A DNA stretch of 64,000 nt, from positions 9,621 to 73,620 of the forward strand of contig DESZ01000008.1 of the NCBI GenBank assembly GCA_002361485.1. The letters run 5' to 3'. This stretch comes from Cyanobacteria bacterium UBA3301 (GTDB lineage: Bacteria > Cyanobacteriota > Vampirovibrionia > Gastranaerophilales > Gastranaerophilaceae). Made by a program: the position numbers and the translations under genes. Positions 54,401-62,947 of the stretch are shown here, piece by piece. The notes beneath the pieces are model-generated. The model did not search any database and was not told where the DNA came from. It worked only from the letters and a program-made list of their open reading frames with translations. The stretch's first letter is position 1; each line of letters opens with the position of its first letter.

Positions 54401-54663
54401 CTGGTGGAATTCATATAGAGCATATCTTTAACACCGTTTAGTTGTGTTTCAAGCAATGATGCGATAGAAGACTCAATTACTTCAGCACTTGCCCCCGGAT
54501 AACTTGCCGAAATTGTAACCTGAGGCGGTGTGATATTAGGGTATTTTTCCTGTTGTAAACTGAACAGTGAAAGTAAACCTATAATAACAATCAGTACGGA
54601 TATTACTACTGCAAATCGCGGTTTTTTAATAAAAAAGTATAAATCTTCCTTATTTATAGCCAT
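51451..54663 (-). CDS. RND multidrug-type efflux permease (HAE1 family)
   Basis: 1070 aa inner-membrane transporter with twelve predicted helices and two large periplasmic loops. The proton-relay aspartates are seen in VAVVVDDAIVVIENVKRH (Asp414, Asp415). Other family signs are FFIKKPRFAVVISVLIV at the N-terminus, QVTISASYPGASAEVIE, GFIPDEDQGYLIAAVTLPDG and the last-helix region MMTEAAFILGILPLLFASGAG. It exports hydrophobic compounds with the adaptor and TolC-like proteins. No local regulator is encoded beside it. Confidence 0.95.
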   Translation of the reverse strand: MAINKEDLYFFIKKPRFAVVISVLIVIIGLLSLFSLQQEKYPNITPPQVTISASYPGASAEVIESSIASLLETQLNGVKDMLYMNSTSYDGAYSLNIFFKTGTNNDLNLMNVQNKLQQVQSMLPQEVIQQGITAENQVSGIGAIILNLSSEDDSWNQLDLTNYANIYIKDAIKRINGVGAVNVFGADDYSMRIWLDPVKLASYKVTVSEIQNAVRNQNAQISTGALGDEPSLSKPSLKLTLLTKGRLSSVEEFENIVVRSNPNGSKIKLKDLARVELGAKSYSKFGLIAGKPGALIQVMPIPGANTVDIVKNVHKEMDKLSKTLPDSLKIDTMMDSAVFITESMNEVEFTILLTSLIVILIIFVFLGDFKATLIPCVTIPVSLVGTFIALKMLGMSLNLLTLFALVLAVAVVVDDAIVVIENVKRHMEDGKSATEATQITMKEVGGSLIAMASVLMAVFVPMCFMSGLSGTMYKQFAVCIAVSIAISAICALSLSPAMCSILLKKTRQTKEITNEYVKIILSYIKKGLDYFNKYFEILTKYYIEMVKKFVYNKKLTVITYIAIMILMLGLFKVIPTGFIPDEDQGYLIAAVTLPDGASLNRTQDVMVKFTRAIEDIEGIDRERIIAFGGMGPSNQGFVVINLKEWGDRKVSILGKVIRFIQGKQTDLSHNGILAEIYKRTADINEASIFTFSPPAIDGLSMSGGFEYQLLSLNNAKVQDLSAFANEFIQKANADSNLSNVYTQFQANVPQYILNIDYEKALAQDVDIAELHNTLGSTLSYSYINDFNKIGRIFRVFMQAEGNYRDKIEDLQRIYVINMQGKPVPISTMITAKQITGAVSITRFNQFRSVQIMGSQANGKTSGDAMSAMEKLSDKILPNDYSFAWSGTSLQEKESSGQTGIVVGFALLFVYLFLVALYESYMIPVAVLLISPVAIVGALIFQLMMGQALDLYSQVGLITLIGLAAKQSILIVEFAKEEHEKNGLTIYDAAIKSALLRFRAIMMTEAAFILGILPLLFASGAGANSRISVGSTVIGGMIVAATLGTVLTPAFYVIVQEFVDKHFNNKKDEEE

Positions 54664-54692
54664 TCTTGTTTCCCTTTTATTATTTTTTTTAA

Positions 54693-55886
54693 CTATTTTG
54701 TTTTCTTTTCATTTTTTTCTTTCACATAACGTGTAGCCTTAACTTTTTGTCCGGATTTATAAATATCCTGAATACCTTTTACAACTACATCATCATTTTC
54801 ATCAAGTCCGCTTTCAACAAGCCAATTGTTATCAATATTCTGGCTGACTTTTATATCTTTTTTTACAACTTTTCCGTCTTTTACAACCCAAACATAATAG
54901 CCCGTACCGACATCTGTTTTTGTTGCGGATTGAGGAATCATCATAACCTTATATGGCTTGTTAATTCTAATTGTTACCTTAACATAATCACCCGGAACCA
55001 GTAATTCATCAGGATTTTCAAAAATTGCACGAAGCGTTACCGTACCTGTGCTTTCATCAATTTTATTATCAACAAATTCTATCTTCCCCTCTATTTCATA
55101 TTGGGTTCCGTCTGCCAACCCTAAAAGCACAGAAACAGCATTTTCATCATTCTTATCTTCTTCGCTTGCTTCTCTATAATATTTCTTAAGTTCTATAAAA
55201 TCTCCGCTATTTAACGGGAAAATCACTTTCATAGGATTGGTAGAATATATTTGAGCAATTACACCGCTTGACGGAGTAACATAATTCCCTACTGAGATAT
55301 TAACTTTTCCAATTCTTCCGTTCATCGGTGAAGTTATATTGGTATAACTTAAATTCAAATTTGCTTGCTGCATCTGAGCAATAGCGCCGTCAAGTGCTGC
55401 TCTGTTTCTGTTTCTTTGCGTAAGGGCATTATCATAATATTCACGGCTTACAAGATCATCTCTTAATAATTGTTCGGCTCTTTGTAAATCTATTTGAGAA
55501 TTTCTATAAACGGCAGAATTTTCATTAACTGTCGCTCTGGCATTTTTTGATGCCAAAACATATTCATCAGGTTCAATAAGGAACAGCTTTTGACCTTTTG
55601 TTACACGATCACCCTCTTCAAAGTATTTTTTCTGCAGCCAACCGCTGACACGCGCAATTATGTCAACAGACAAATTTGCTTCAATCCTTCCTGTTGTATC
55701 AAATGTTGGTTGAATATCTTTCATTATAGGTTTAGATACTTGAACAACTTTAGGCTGATTCATCATATAATTTGTCAGAATATTCATTATAACTGTTTTC
55801 CCTTGATTCCATATAATAGGAATCATAATTATAGCAAGGATTATGGCAGTAATTTTTGTTTCTTTTTTCTTCCAATCAATTTTCAT
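54693..55886 (-). CDS. RND efflux periplasmic adaptor (membrane fusion protein)
   Basis: 397 aa. N-terminal membrane anchor (ITAIILAIIMIPIIWNQ), not a lipoprotein. Lipoyl/barrel-sandwich region (TTGRIEANLSVDIIARVSGW, EEGDRVTKGQKLFLIEPDEY), alpha-hairpin (YDNALTQRNRNRAALDGAIA) and beta-barrel domain (VPGDYVKVTIRIN) follow, then the membrane-proximal part. First gene of the three-gene efflux operon, 29 bases before the RND permease. GGAG before the ATG. Confidence 0.93.
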   Translation of the reverse strand: MKIDWKKKETKITAIILAIIMIPIIWNQGKTVIMNILTNYMMNQPKVVQVSKPIMKDIQPTFDTTGRIEANLSVDIIARVSGWLQKKYFEEGDRVTKGQKLFLIEPDEYVLASKNARATVNENSAVYRNSQIDLQRAEQLLRDDLVSREYYDNALTQRNRNRAALDGAIAQMQQANLNLSYTNITSPMNGRIGKVNISVGNYVTPSSGVIAQIYSTNPMKVIFPLNSGDFIELKKYYREASEEDKNDENAVSVLLGLADGTQYEIEGKIEFVDNKIDESTGTVTLRAIFENPDELLVPGDYVKVTIRINKPYKVMMIPQSATKTDVGTGYYVWVVKDGKVVKKDIKVSQNIDNNWLVESGLDENDDVVVKGIQDIYKSGQKVKATRYVKEKNEKKTK

Positions 55887-55954
55887 ACGTATTCTCCAGA
55901 CTTTTATTTATGTCAATTATACATGAAAAATACTGACTTTAAATATTAAATTTA

Positions 55955-55982
55955 TTGTTATTACGGATTGTTTATATATAAT
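55955..55982 (+). promoter_or_regulatory. Promoter giving a leaderless HAD-operon mRNA
   Basis: TTGTTA (55955-55960), a 16-base spacer and TATAAT (55977-55982); the ATG at 55990 follows after seven bases and there is no ribosome-binding site. Confidence 0.55.
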
Positions 55983-55989
55983 AAATTGT

Positions 55990-56637
55990 ATGAAGATATT
56001 AGAGTCAATATATTGTGATTTTGACGGAACAATAACCAAAAAAGATTCTGTTAACGGTTTCTTTGAAATGTATGCTCCCAAAAATTGGATGGATTCCGAG
56101 AAACTTTGGATTGAGGGTAAAATTTCATCAAAGGAAAATGCCATTATTCAAGTAGGTTTACTGAATAATATTTCACAAAAACAGCTGGATGATTATATCA
56201 ATTCAATAGAAATTGATGATTATTTTTTGGAATTTGTGGAATATGTAAAATCAAAAGATATAAAATTAACAATATTAAGTGACGGATTTGATATGTTTAT
56301 ACAAAATGTTCTTAAGCGCCATAATCTGGTGATTCCATATTATGCCAATAAACTTATATACCAAAACGGTAAATTTAATATTGAATTTCCGTACTATAAT
56401 AAAAATTGCGATAAAAAAGCCGGAATGTGCAAATGCTCCAAGGTAAAAGAGAAGTCTTTCTGCTATATTGGTGACGGCACAAGCGATTTATGTATTGCCC
56501 AAAAAGCAAATATCCTTTTTGCATCTAAAAATTTACATAATTATTGTGAAAAAAAGAACATTAAACATATTCATTTCAAATCTTTTTGTGATATATTAAA
56601 ATTATTAGATAAGGAAATTATAATTAACGGGAAATGA
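55990..56637 (+). CDS. HAD-type phosphatase (MtnX/SerB-like)
   Basis: 215 aa. HAD motif I IYCDFDGTIT (Asp10, Asp12), motif II ILSDGFDMF, motif III/IV YIGDGTSDLCIAQKA. The cap region with Lys and Cys clusters (NKNCDKKAGMCKC) is like MtnX and other small phosphatases of the phosphoserine-phosphatase-like group. First gene of a four-gene operon with an aminotransferase one base downstream. The product may remove phosphate from the operon's substrate. Leaderless promoter. Confidence 0.82.
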   Translation: MKILESIYCDFDGTITKKDSVNGFFEMYAPKNWMDSEKLWIEGKISSKENAIIQVGLLNNISQKQLDDYINSIEIDDYFLEFVEYVKSKDIKLTILSDGFDMFIQNVLKRHNLVIPYYANKLIYQNGKFNIEFPYYNKNCDKKAGMCKCSKVKEKSFCYIGDGTSDLCIAQKANILFASKNLHNYCEKKNIKHIHFKSFCDILKLLDKEIIINGK

Positions 56638-56638
56638 T

Positions 56639-58069
56639 ATGGCGGTAATAGAAAAAGAACTTATAACAAATTTAAATAGAATCAACAAATCAACAACAAG
56701 AATCAATATGTCAGATGAAGAATTAGCGACTATTGATAAAGAATATTGTACATACGGCGATAAAATACATGCCGATGCAAATCCAAAAGTATTCAGGGAT
56801 TGTAATGGAGTGTTTATGTACGATTCCGAAAATATTCCATTCTTAGATTTGGAAATGTGGTTTGCATCTTGCAATTTAGGTTACAAAAATCAAAGAATAA
56901 GAGATGCCGTTGTTGACCAGATAGATACATTGCCGCAAATTTCTTCACATTTTCAATATGATTATAAAGTGTTATTATCAGAAAAAATTGCAAGAGCAAA
57001 TATAAAAAGATTTGGAACAAAAGGCCGTGTACATTTCAATGTAGGCGGTTCTCAGGTTATAGAAGATGCCTTAAAACTTGTTAGAAACTACACTCACAAA
57101 AGTAGAATGTTCTCATTCTTCGGCGGTTTTCATGGAAGAACCTTGGGAGCCAGCTGCTTAACGGCCGGATACAGATATAGAAAGCCATTTGGTCATTTTG
57201 GCGAAGAAGCTCATTTTGTTCCGTACCCGTATTGCTATAGATGCCCTTATGGTAAACACTGTGATTCTTGCAATTACTATTGCGTGCAGCAATTAAGACG
57301 TGAATTTGAGGATAATTGTGCAGGTATTTACGACCACTCATCTAAAGAATGTGCTATGGGTGCGTTTTTTGTTGAACCTGTTCAAGGTTCCGGCGGATAT
57401 ATTGTTCCGCCAAAGGGATATTTTAAAGAATTAAAGAAAGTATTAGATGATTTCGGAGTTCTGTTCGTTGATGACGAAATCCAAATGGGAATGTACAGAA
57501 CAGGGAAATTATGGGCGATTGAACATTATGATGTTAAACCGGATGTTATTACTTTTGGTAAATCATTAACAAACGGGTTAAATCCGCTTGGCGGAATGTG
57601 GGCTAAAGAAGAATTAATCAGCCCTGAAGTATGGCCAAACGGCAGAACTCATTCGACATTCTGCAACAATCCTATCGGTATGAGAGCAGGCTATGAAGTC
57701 ATGAGTACGTTTGAAGAAGGCGACTTTGAAAGTGAAGTTGCAAATAAAGGCAGATACTTCTTATCCGGACTAAAAGATTTGGAAAAACGCCATAAACGTA
57801 TCGGTAATGTTGACGGACTCGGTTTGGCATTGAGAATAGAATGTGTAACTGAGGACGGATATACACCTGACCCTGAATTACTGCATAATATTTTAGCGGA
57901 AGGTTTAAAAGGTAATTTGACATATAATGGCAAAAAATGCGGAATAATTCTTAACAAAGGAAGTCATTATAATAATACAATTACATTAGTTCCTGCTGTT
58001 ACCATATCTTATGAAGAAATAGATATGGCATTAGAATTGCTTGATCAATTATTTACGAGGTTGTCGTAG
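56639..58069 (+). CDS. Class III PLP-dependent aminotransferase with a Cys cluster
   Basis: 476 aa. PLP enzyme of fold type I, class III: FHGRTLGASCLT, VDDEIQMGMYRTGKLWAIEH, and the Schiff-base Lys308 in TFGKSLTNG. Residues 199-215 hold a Cys cluster (CYRCPYGKHCDSCNYYC) that may bind iron or zinc; such clusters occur in some class III aminotransferases. Amino-acceptor specificity is not deducible, although the family uses omega-amines, ornithine-like or amino-alcohol substrates. It begins one base after the HAD stop and overlaps the next start (TAGTG), a tight operon. Confidence 0.85.
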   Translation: MAVIEKELITNLNRINKSTTRINMSDEELATIDKEYCTYGDKIHADANPKVFRDCNGVFMYDSENIPFLDLEMWFASCNLGYKNQRIRDAVVDQIDTLPQISSHFQYDYKVLLSEKIARANIKRFGTKGRVHFNVGGSQVIEDALKLVRNYTHKSRMFSFFGGFHGRTLGASCLTAGYRYRKPFGHFGEEAHFVPYPYCYRCPYGKHCDSCNYYCVQQLRREFEDNCAGIYDHSSKECAMGAFFVEPVQGSGGYIVPPKGYFKELKKVLDDFGVLFVDDEIQMGMYRTGKLWAIEHYDVKPDVITFGKSLTNGLNPLGGMWAKEELISPEVWPNGRTHSTFCNNPIGMRAGYEVMSTFEEGDFESEVANKGRYFLSGLKDLEKRHKRIGNVDGLGLALRIECVTEDGYTPDPELLHNILAEGLKGNLTYNGKKCGIILNKGSHYNNTITLVPAVTISYEEIDMALELLDQLFTRLS

Positions 58070-58911
58070 TGACACATTGTATAGACTTTGAGTTGCTTCA
58101 TCCCGAAATTCAAGATAAGCAAAACAAAAAAGCCGTGTTACTATTTCATGGGCTTACGGGAAGCCCCTTTGAAATGCGAAAATATGGCAATTTTTTGTTT
58201 AAAAATGGCTATGATGTTTATTGCTATTCGTTTCCGGGACATGGAGACAGAATTAACGAAATTGAAATTGTTACTTGGATAGATTGGTGTAATTTTGCTC
58301 AAGAAAAATATAATATTTTAAGAAAAAATTATAATCAATTTTTTGTATCGGGTTTGTGCCTTGGAGCTTCAATGGCAGTATATCTGGCGGAAAATAATGA
58401 TGACATTACAGGAGTTATCGCGCTTTCTACAACTTTGTTTTTGGATGGATTTTGCGTTCCTTGGACGGCCCATTTGCTTCCGTTTGCTCTAAATACAATT
58501 ATAAGATTTTATTTTACATTTCCCGAAGATGATTGTTTTGGGATAAAAAATGAGAGAACAAGAAAAAGTTTAGCAAAAATTACAGCTAAAGCTGATATAG
58601 GGATGGATAATTATCCTCTTAACGCTGTTGACGGACTGTTAAAGTTATCTAAAAATGTCAGAAAGAATCTTAAAAATGTTAATTGCCCTGTTTTATGTAT
58701 TCATTCAATATACGATAATCTATCAAGTACAAAAAGTGCTAAAGTTGTCTTAAATGGGGTTTCATCAAAAATTAAACGATATGTTGAATTAGATGACAGT
58801 TATCATATGATTCTTTATGATAATGAAAAGGAATTTGTAATGAATACAGTAAAAGATTTTCTTGAAGAACTTGTTTCTGCTGAACGCGAAAAAGAGGTTA
58901 TATGTTCATAA
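58069..58911 (+). CDS. Alpha/beta hydrolase with cysteine nucleophile
   Basis: 280 aa, GTG start overlapping the aminotransferase stop. Oxyanion motif FHGLTGSP (27-34). The nucleophile elbow reads SGLCLGASM, so the usual Ser of G-x-S-x-G is Cys97 (codon TGC). Probable partners are Asp216 (SIYDNLS) and His246 (SYHMILYD). The carboxylesterase-type fold (Est30-like) with a Cys nucleophile is also seen in dienelactone hydrolase. A thioesterase or amide-transfer role on the aminotransferase product is possible. It has no signal peptide. Confidence 0.78.
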   Translation: MTHCIDFELLHPEIQDKQNKKAVLLFHGLTGSPFEMRKYGNFLFKNGYDVYCYSFPGHGDRINEIEIVTWIDWCNFAQEKYNILRKNYNQFFVSGLCLGASMAVYLAENNDDITGVIALSTTLFLDGFCVPWTAHLLPFALNTIIRFYFTFPEDDCFGIKNERTRKSLAKITAKADIGMDNYPLNAVDGLLKLSKNVRKNLKNVNCPVLCIHSIYDNLSSTKSAKVVLNGVSSKIKRYVELDDSYHMILYDNEKEFVMNTVKDFLEELVSAEREKEVICS

Positions 58912-59234
58912 TTACAACAGGAATAATTATAAATATTTTATCAATAATAGTACTATTGATAGGGCTTTTTCATAAATTTGAGTACCCGAAACATAAAGCA
59001 ATGTTCGGATATACTGTTGTCGGAAGTATGCTTATTTACATCTTATTATTGAGTATTATTGCAATATATGAATTATTTGCAAAACATAATTTATATAGTT
59101 TGATTTTATTTTTATGCGTAATAGCGCCATTTGTAATTGGGAAATTAGTAAATTATAATTCATTGAGAAAATATACAATAATCCAAATTTGGTGCTATTT
59201 AACCAGTTTAATTATTTTATTAATTTTGTTGTGA
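58902..59234 (+). CDS. Small four-helix membrane protein, unknown
   Basis: 110 aa with three or four membrane helices (IITTGIIINILSIIVLLIGL, VVGSMLIYILLLSIIAIYEL, LILFLCVIAPFVIGKL, IWCYLTSLIILLILL). It overlaps the hydrolase gene by ten bases and ends inside the convergent AsmA-like gene (23-base overlap). AAAGAGG gives the ribosome site. A membrane partner for the HAD-aminotransferase-hydrolase pathway is the likeliest role. Confidence 0.6.
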   Translation: MFIITTGIIINILSIIVLLIGLFHKFEYPKHKAMFGYTVVGSMLIYILLLSIIAIYELFAKHNLYSLILFLCVIAPFVIGKLVNYNSLRKYTIIQIWCYLTSLIILLILL

Positions 59235-61836
59235 TATCCGTTTTTGTCGGGTCTTTTTCATTTGCTTTTAAATTTATTCTAAAATATTTGGCTTTTGAAT
59301 CATCAATCCCTATAGAAGGAATCTTTTCCAACTTGGACAGTATTTCCGTTTTTTTCTTTTCTGAAGGTACCAGTAAATATACCAACCAGCTAAGAGGGAT
59401 ATGTATAACTTTAATCTTTTTTATTGCAGAATTATCATATTTTCCCCAGATATCAACATTACCACGTTCGGTTATATAATTATAAAAGCCTTCAATGTAT
59501 GCCGATGTGAATTCATGCTGCATACGAATATCTACATCACGAATAAATACATCATCACATCTGAAGAAACCACTTATATGAGATTTTATATTCCCCTTTT
59601 TCTTGGCATTAAATTTTACATAATCAGAAACTTTAACTTTTTTACTAATGTTTTTATATGGAGAAAATTCCAGTTCTTCTAGTCCGGGTAACGCTCCGTC
59701 TTGAATATCGAATTTTGCATATGCATCCCAGTTTTCCCAATTTTTACCTGTTTTAGAATGAACTTCGGCATTTGCTCTTCCTTGAATTTGATTTTTTAGA
59801 TTGAAAAACTTATCAGCGATTATGTTTGAGTCTATATTTTTTGCCTCAAAATCAACAATAGAAGAATCTATATTAAAATCGTAAGTTCCGTTCGCTGACA
59901 ATTTACCATTTGCAAAGTCTATTTCAGAGGTGTTATATTTGAAAATTGCATCTTTAAGACTGCCGAAAACATTAATATTATTTATAGGATAATCCTTAAC
60001 AATAATAGAATTTACTGTAATATTATATTTATCAATATCCATGTTAATATCCCTGACGCCGGCACTCAACGCCTTATTTGGAGAATTAAAATCAAATTTT
60101 TCACTTGAAGTCGAGGATTTCTCTGATTTCTTGACTATAAATTTATCAAGGAATAAATCCATATAGTTTACGCGAATTTTGTCTTTAAAATCATTTTTAA
60201 CTTCTGTTTTACAATTAAATTTTTCCTTTTTATATGTACCATCTGCAATAATTTTTGCTGTTTTATCGTCAGCTACAACACTTGCTGATTTTACATGGAA
60301 ATGATTAAAAATAGTATCAATAACTTCAAACTTACCTGTAATTTGTTCTGTAACAAAGTTATATTTTAAAGCTCCGCTAAACTTACCGCCTAAAACGTAT
60401 TGCTTAAAAGAACCTACAAAGGAATTTGGAACATAACCGTTTGTATTTAATGTTATATATTGCGGAGTCATTTTGTCGTTTATAATCTTAAAATATCCTT
60501 TTCCGTACAATATATCATTAAACTCATTATTTTCCTGAACAGAAAATCTGTAATCTTTTAAGAAGAACTCTTTATCAATTTTTTGAGTTTCTGCAAATAT
60601 TTTTTTATTTTTGTCTTTTATTCCGGCATAGAAATCATTAAACATAATGCCGGAATTCGCCGGTATATTAATGTAATATTTTGCATTAGGTTTCTTTTGC
60701 TTTATATAATAATCAACCTCCATATCAAGATAATTTTTAACTTTAATATTGGAAGGCAGATATTTTTTAGCCAAAGCTGACGTTATCTTTGAGTTAACTT
60801 TTCCGAAAACTTCTTTTCTTTCTCTGTCATACATTTCTTTTATAAACAGATTATGTGTCAATCTTTCGGTTCCGAATGTTCCTACTGCGTGCGACTTTAC
60901 TTCTCCGTTTTTTATAAAAAATTCTGCCTTTTTACAGTACACAGGAACATAAAACGGAAGGAATTTGGCAAATAAATCATTTCCGGTTATTACTCCTGAT
61001 AAATCGTTGTCTTTATACGCTAAATCGATATCTGCAGTTCCTTTAAAATCCGTAAAATTTTCAATAAATTTTCGTTCATGTTCTGTATATTTTTGGAGAA
61101 ACAGAACTGTTTCAAGAGTTTCTTTTACGGGAATCTTATCGCCTTTTATTGTGAAACTATCCAATTTATTGTCATTAAGAACACGGCCGTTCAAAACAAT
61201 CTTTGTTTTTCCTATTGCTAGCGGAAAGTTTTTTGCCGTTAACTTTTTATTTTTTATATATAAACACCCGACTTCACCTATTAATATTGGATGTAAAACT
61301 CTGTCAAGGGTTATATTCAGAATCACATCAACATTTTTAGTCCCGCTATTTTCTTTAATAACAAACTGATTTGATGATACAGATAATTTTTCACCATCGT
61401 TTCGTATAATCTCTATTTTTTTTATGTTTGTATTCGGTATTTTACTTATATCAAAAGATTTTTTCTTATTTGAATCTTTTTTTCTTTCAATTTTTAGTTT
61501 TGATAGGACATCAAGATTTGCATAGATTAAATCCGTATCTATACTTTTTAGTTCTGCTCCTTTGGCAGAAATATCCAAATTTTGTATATTTAATCCAATC
61601 TTATTATTATCTTTGATAATAATATTTTTGACCGTCATTTTAGCTGATAATAACGGTGAAATTTTGACTTTTAAACCACTTATATCAGAATTCAAGTCAT
61701 ATTTAGTTTTAATAAAATTATTGGCTATCTTTATAAAATTGCCGGAATTTAAGAATGAAGAAAGGACAAAAATAAATCCTAAATAAAGTACAATTAATAT
61801 AGAAAGAATAATAATAGGAAATTTAAGTTTTTTCAT
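59212..61836 (-). CDS. AsmA-like large envelope protein
   Basis: 874 aa. One N-terminal membrane helix (KFPIIILSILIVLYLGFIFV), then a very long beta-rich region with repeated short strands typical of AsmA/TamB/YhdP-type proteins (IKNKKLTAKNFPLAIGKTKI, AKIIADGTYKKEKFNCKTEV). The C-terminus (KTEILSKLEKIPSIGIDDS) carries a hydrophobic stretch WLVYLLVPSE. AsmA relatives bridge the membranes and move phospholipids to the outer membrane. Its 3' end overlaps the convergent small membrane gene by 23 bases. Confidence 0.78.
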   Translation of the reverse strand: MKKLKFPIIILSILIVLYLGFIFVLSSFLNSGNFIKIANNFIKTKYDLNSDISGLKVKISPLLSAKMTVKNIIIKDNNKIGLNIQNLDISAKGAELKSIDTDLIYANLDVLSKLKIERKKDSNKKKSFDISKIPNTNIKKIEIIRNDGEKLSVSSNQFVIKENSGTKNVDVILNITLDRVLHPILIGEVGCLYIKNKKLTAKNFPLAIGKTKIVLNGRVLNDNKLDSFTIKGDKIPVKETLETVLFLQKYTEHERKFIENFTDFKGTADIDLAYKDNDLSGVITGNDLFAKFLPFYVPVYCKKAEFFIKNGEVKSHAVGTFGTERLTHNLFIKEMYDRERKEVFGKVNSKITSALAKKYLPSNIKVKNYLDMEVDYYIKQKKPNAKYYINIPANSGIMFNDFYAGIKDKNKKIFAETQKIDKEFFLKDYRFSVQENNEFNDILYGKGYFKIINDKMTPQYITLNTNGYVPNSFVGSFKQYVLGGKFSGALKYNFVTEQITGKFEVIDTIFNHFHVKSASVVADDKTAKIIADGTYKKEKFNCKTEVKNDFKDKIRVNYMDLFLDKFIVKKSEKSSTSSEKFDFNSPNKALSAGVRDINMDIDKYNITVNSIIVKDYPINNINVFGSLKDAIFKYNTSEIDFANGKLSANGTYDFNIDSSIVDFEAKNIDSNIIADKFFNLKNQIQGRANAEVHSKTGKNWENWDAYAKFDIQDGALPGLEELEFSPYKNISKKVKVSDYVKFNAKKKGNIKSHISGFFRCDDVFIRDVDIRMQHEFTSAYIEGFYNYITERGNVDIWGKYDNSAIKKIKVIHIPLSWLVYLLVPSEKKKTEILSKLEKIPSIGIDDSKAKYFRINLKANEKDPTKTDITTKLIK

Positions 61837-61873
61837 TTATCAATATCAACCTCTTATATCCTGAGCTATAAAA

Positions 61874-61907
61874 GTATCGGGTTGAAAGCTTGTTATCAAC
61901 CCGATAC
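61874..61907 (-). terminator. Terminator of the secreted gene at 61921
   Basis: Perfect twelve-pair stem GTATCGGGTTGA/TCAACCCGATAC with a ten-base loop and a T-run on the minus strand. Confidence 0.9.
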
Positions 61908-61920
61908 CTGCAAATATTTA

Positions 61921-62946
61921 TTAGTATGTAAACTGATAAGTTTGCCCCTGTTTTCTAATCGTGAATTGTAGCGGTTTGGGGTCATCTTTGAATTTTAAAC
62001 AAAGTATTCTCATTGAAGAATTTGCTTTTAAATCATAGTTTTCAGGTAATGAGTGAGCAAACCTTGTAGATTCCTTGATTACTCTTGCAAGCCTTACATT
62101 GTTTGCCACAGTAAAGCCTAATGACAAGCCGCCGGTAGCAAGCGCTAGCGGAACTCCCAAATTATCAGCCACATCAAGTCTGTCCAAATCAACGAATGTT
62201 GATGTTGTAACATCTTTTAATGCTGCAAGCCGCTCAGAATATACTTTTTCGACTTTGATATCCGTATTTGAATTATTTTTAACTATATATTCAAAAGCAT
62301 GAACATATTTATTTTCTTTATTTTTTAAACGATATTCGTTTATTGTAACTGTAACATTAGCTTCAGCATTATAAAATTCTTCTGTGTCAATGCGAGTTAA
62401 ATCAATCGGATCATTATCAACTGAATACGGGATTGCAGAGGTTTTTTCATTTCCTTTTGACATTTTATCATTAATTTTACTCATACCTTTTTTAAGAGGT
62501 TTTAAACCGTCAGGAAGAGTAAATAAACCATCCAACGCACCTGATCTTGCATAATCTACAAAATCAAACTTATATTCCTTATATGCCTCTTTATCTTCAA
62601 GGGTTTCATATGTGTAATTTTGACTTTTGAAGAAATCCGTAACGCCGTTACTGTTTTTGTCATACTCTCCGTCCGTTACAATATAGACATCAGTATCATG
62701 CAACGCAGGATAGAATTTCATATAATAATGTTCATCACCATATTCTGCGTAATATGCATTCCCTGCAAGTTTCTTAACTTCTGCTTCTTTACTTAAAATG
62801 TTATCAACAACAGGCACTACCGTTCTTATATTTTGGTCTTTTATTCTATATGCATGATAATCTTTAATCATGCCTGCTGCATTAGCTGTTGCCGAAAATA
62901 GCATAAGTAATGATAATACACAAATACCTTTTAGCATTTTTTTCAT
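61921..62946 (-). CDS. Secreted protein of unknown function
   Basis: 341 aa with a signal peptide (LKGICVLSLLMLFSATANA). The mature part is mixed: YYAEYGDEHYYMKFYP, a central linker with Lys/Met and a hydrophobic patch (VPLALATGGLSLGFTVANNV, about 264-283) that might insert in a membrane, and a beta-rich end. No family is recognised. Start ATG at 62946 with GGAG. It follows the AI-2E-family transporter by one base and is probably co-transcribed with it. Confidence 0.55.
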   Translation of the reverse strand: MKKMLKGICVLSLLMLFSATANAAGMIKDYHAYRIKDQNIRTVVPVVDNILSKEAEVKKLAGNAYYAEYGDEHYYMKFYPALHDTDVYIVTDGEYDKNSNGVTDFFKSQNYTYETLEDKEAYKEYKFDFVDYARSGALDGLFTLPDGLKPLKKGMSKINDKMSKGNEKTSAIPYSVDNDPIDLTRIDTEEFYNAEANVTVTINEYRLKNKENKYVHAFEYIVKNNSNTDIKVEKVYSERLAALKDVTTSTFVDLDRLDVADNLGVPLALATGGLSLGFTVANNVRLARVIKESTRFAHSLPENYDLKANSSMRILCLKFKDDPKPLQFTIRKQGQTYQFTY

Positions 62947-62947
62947 A

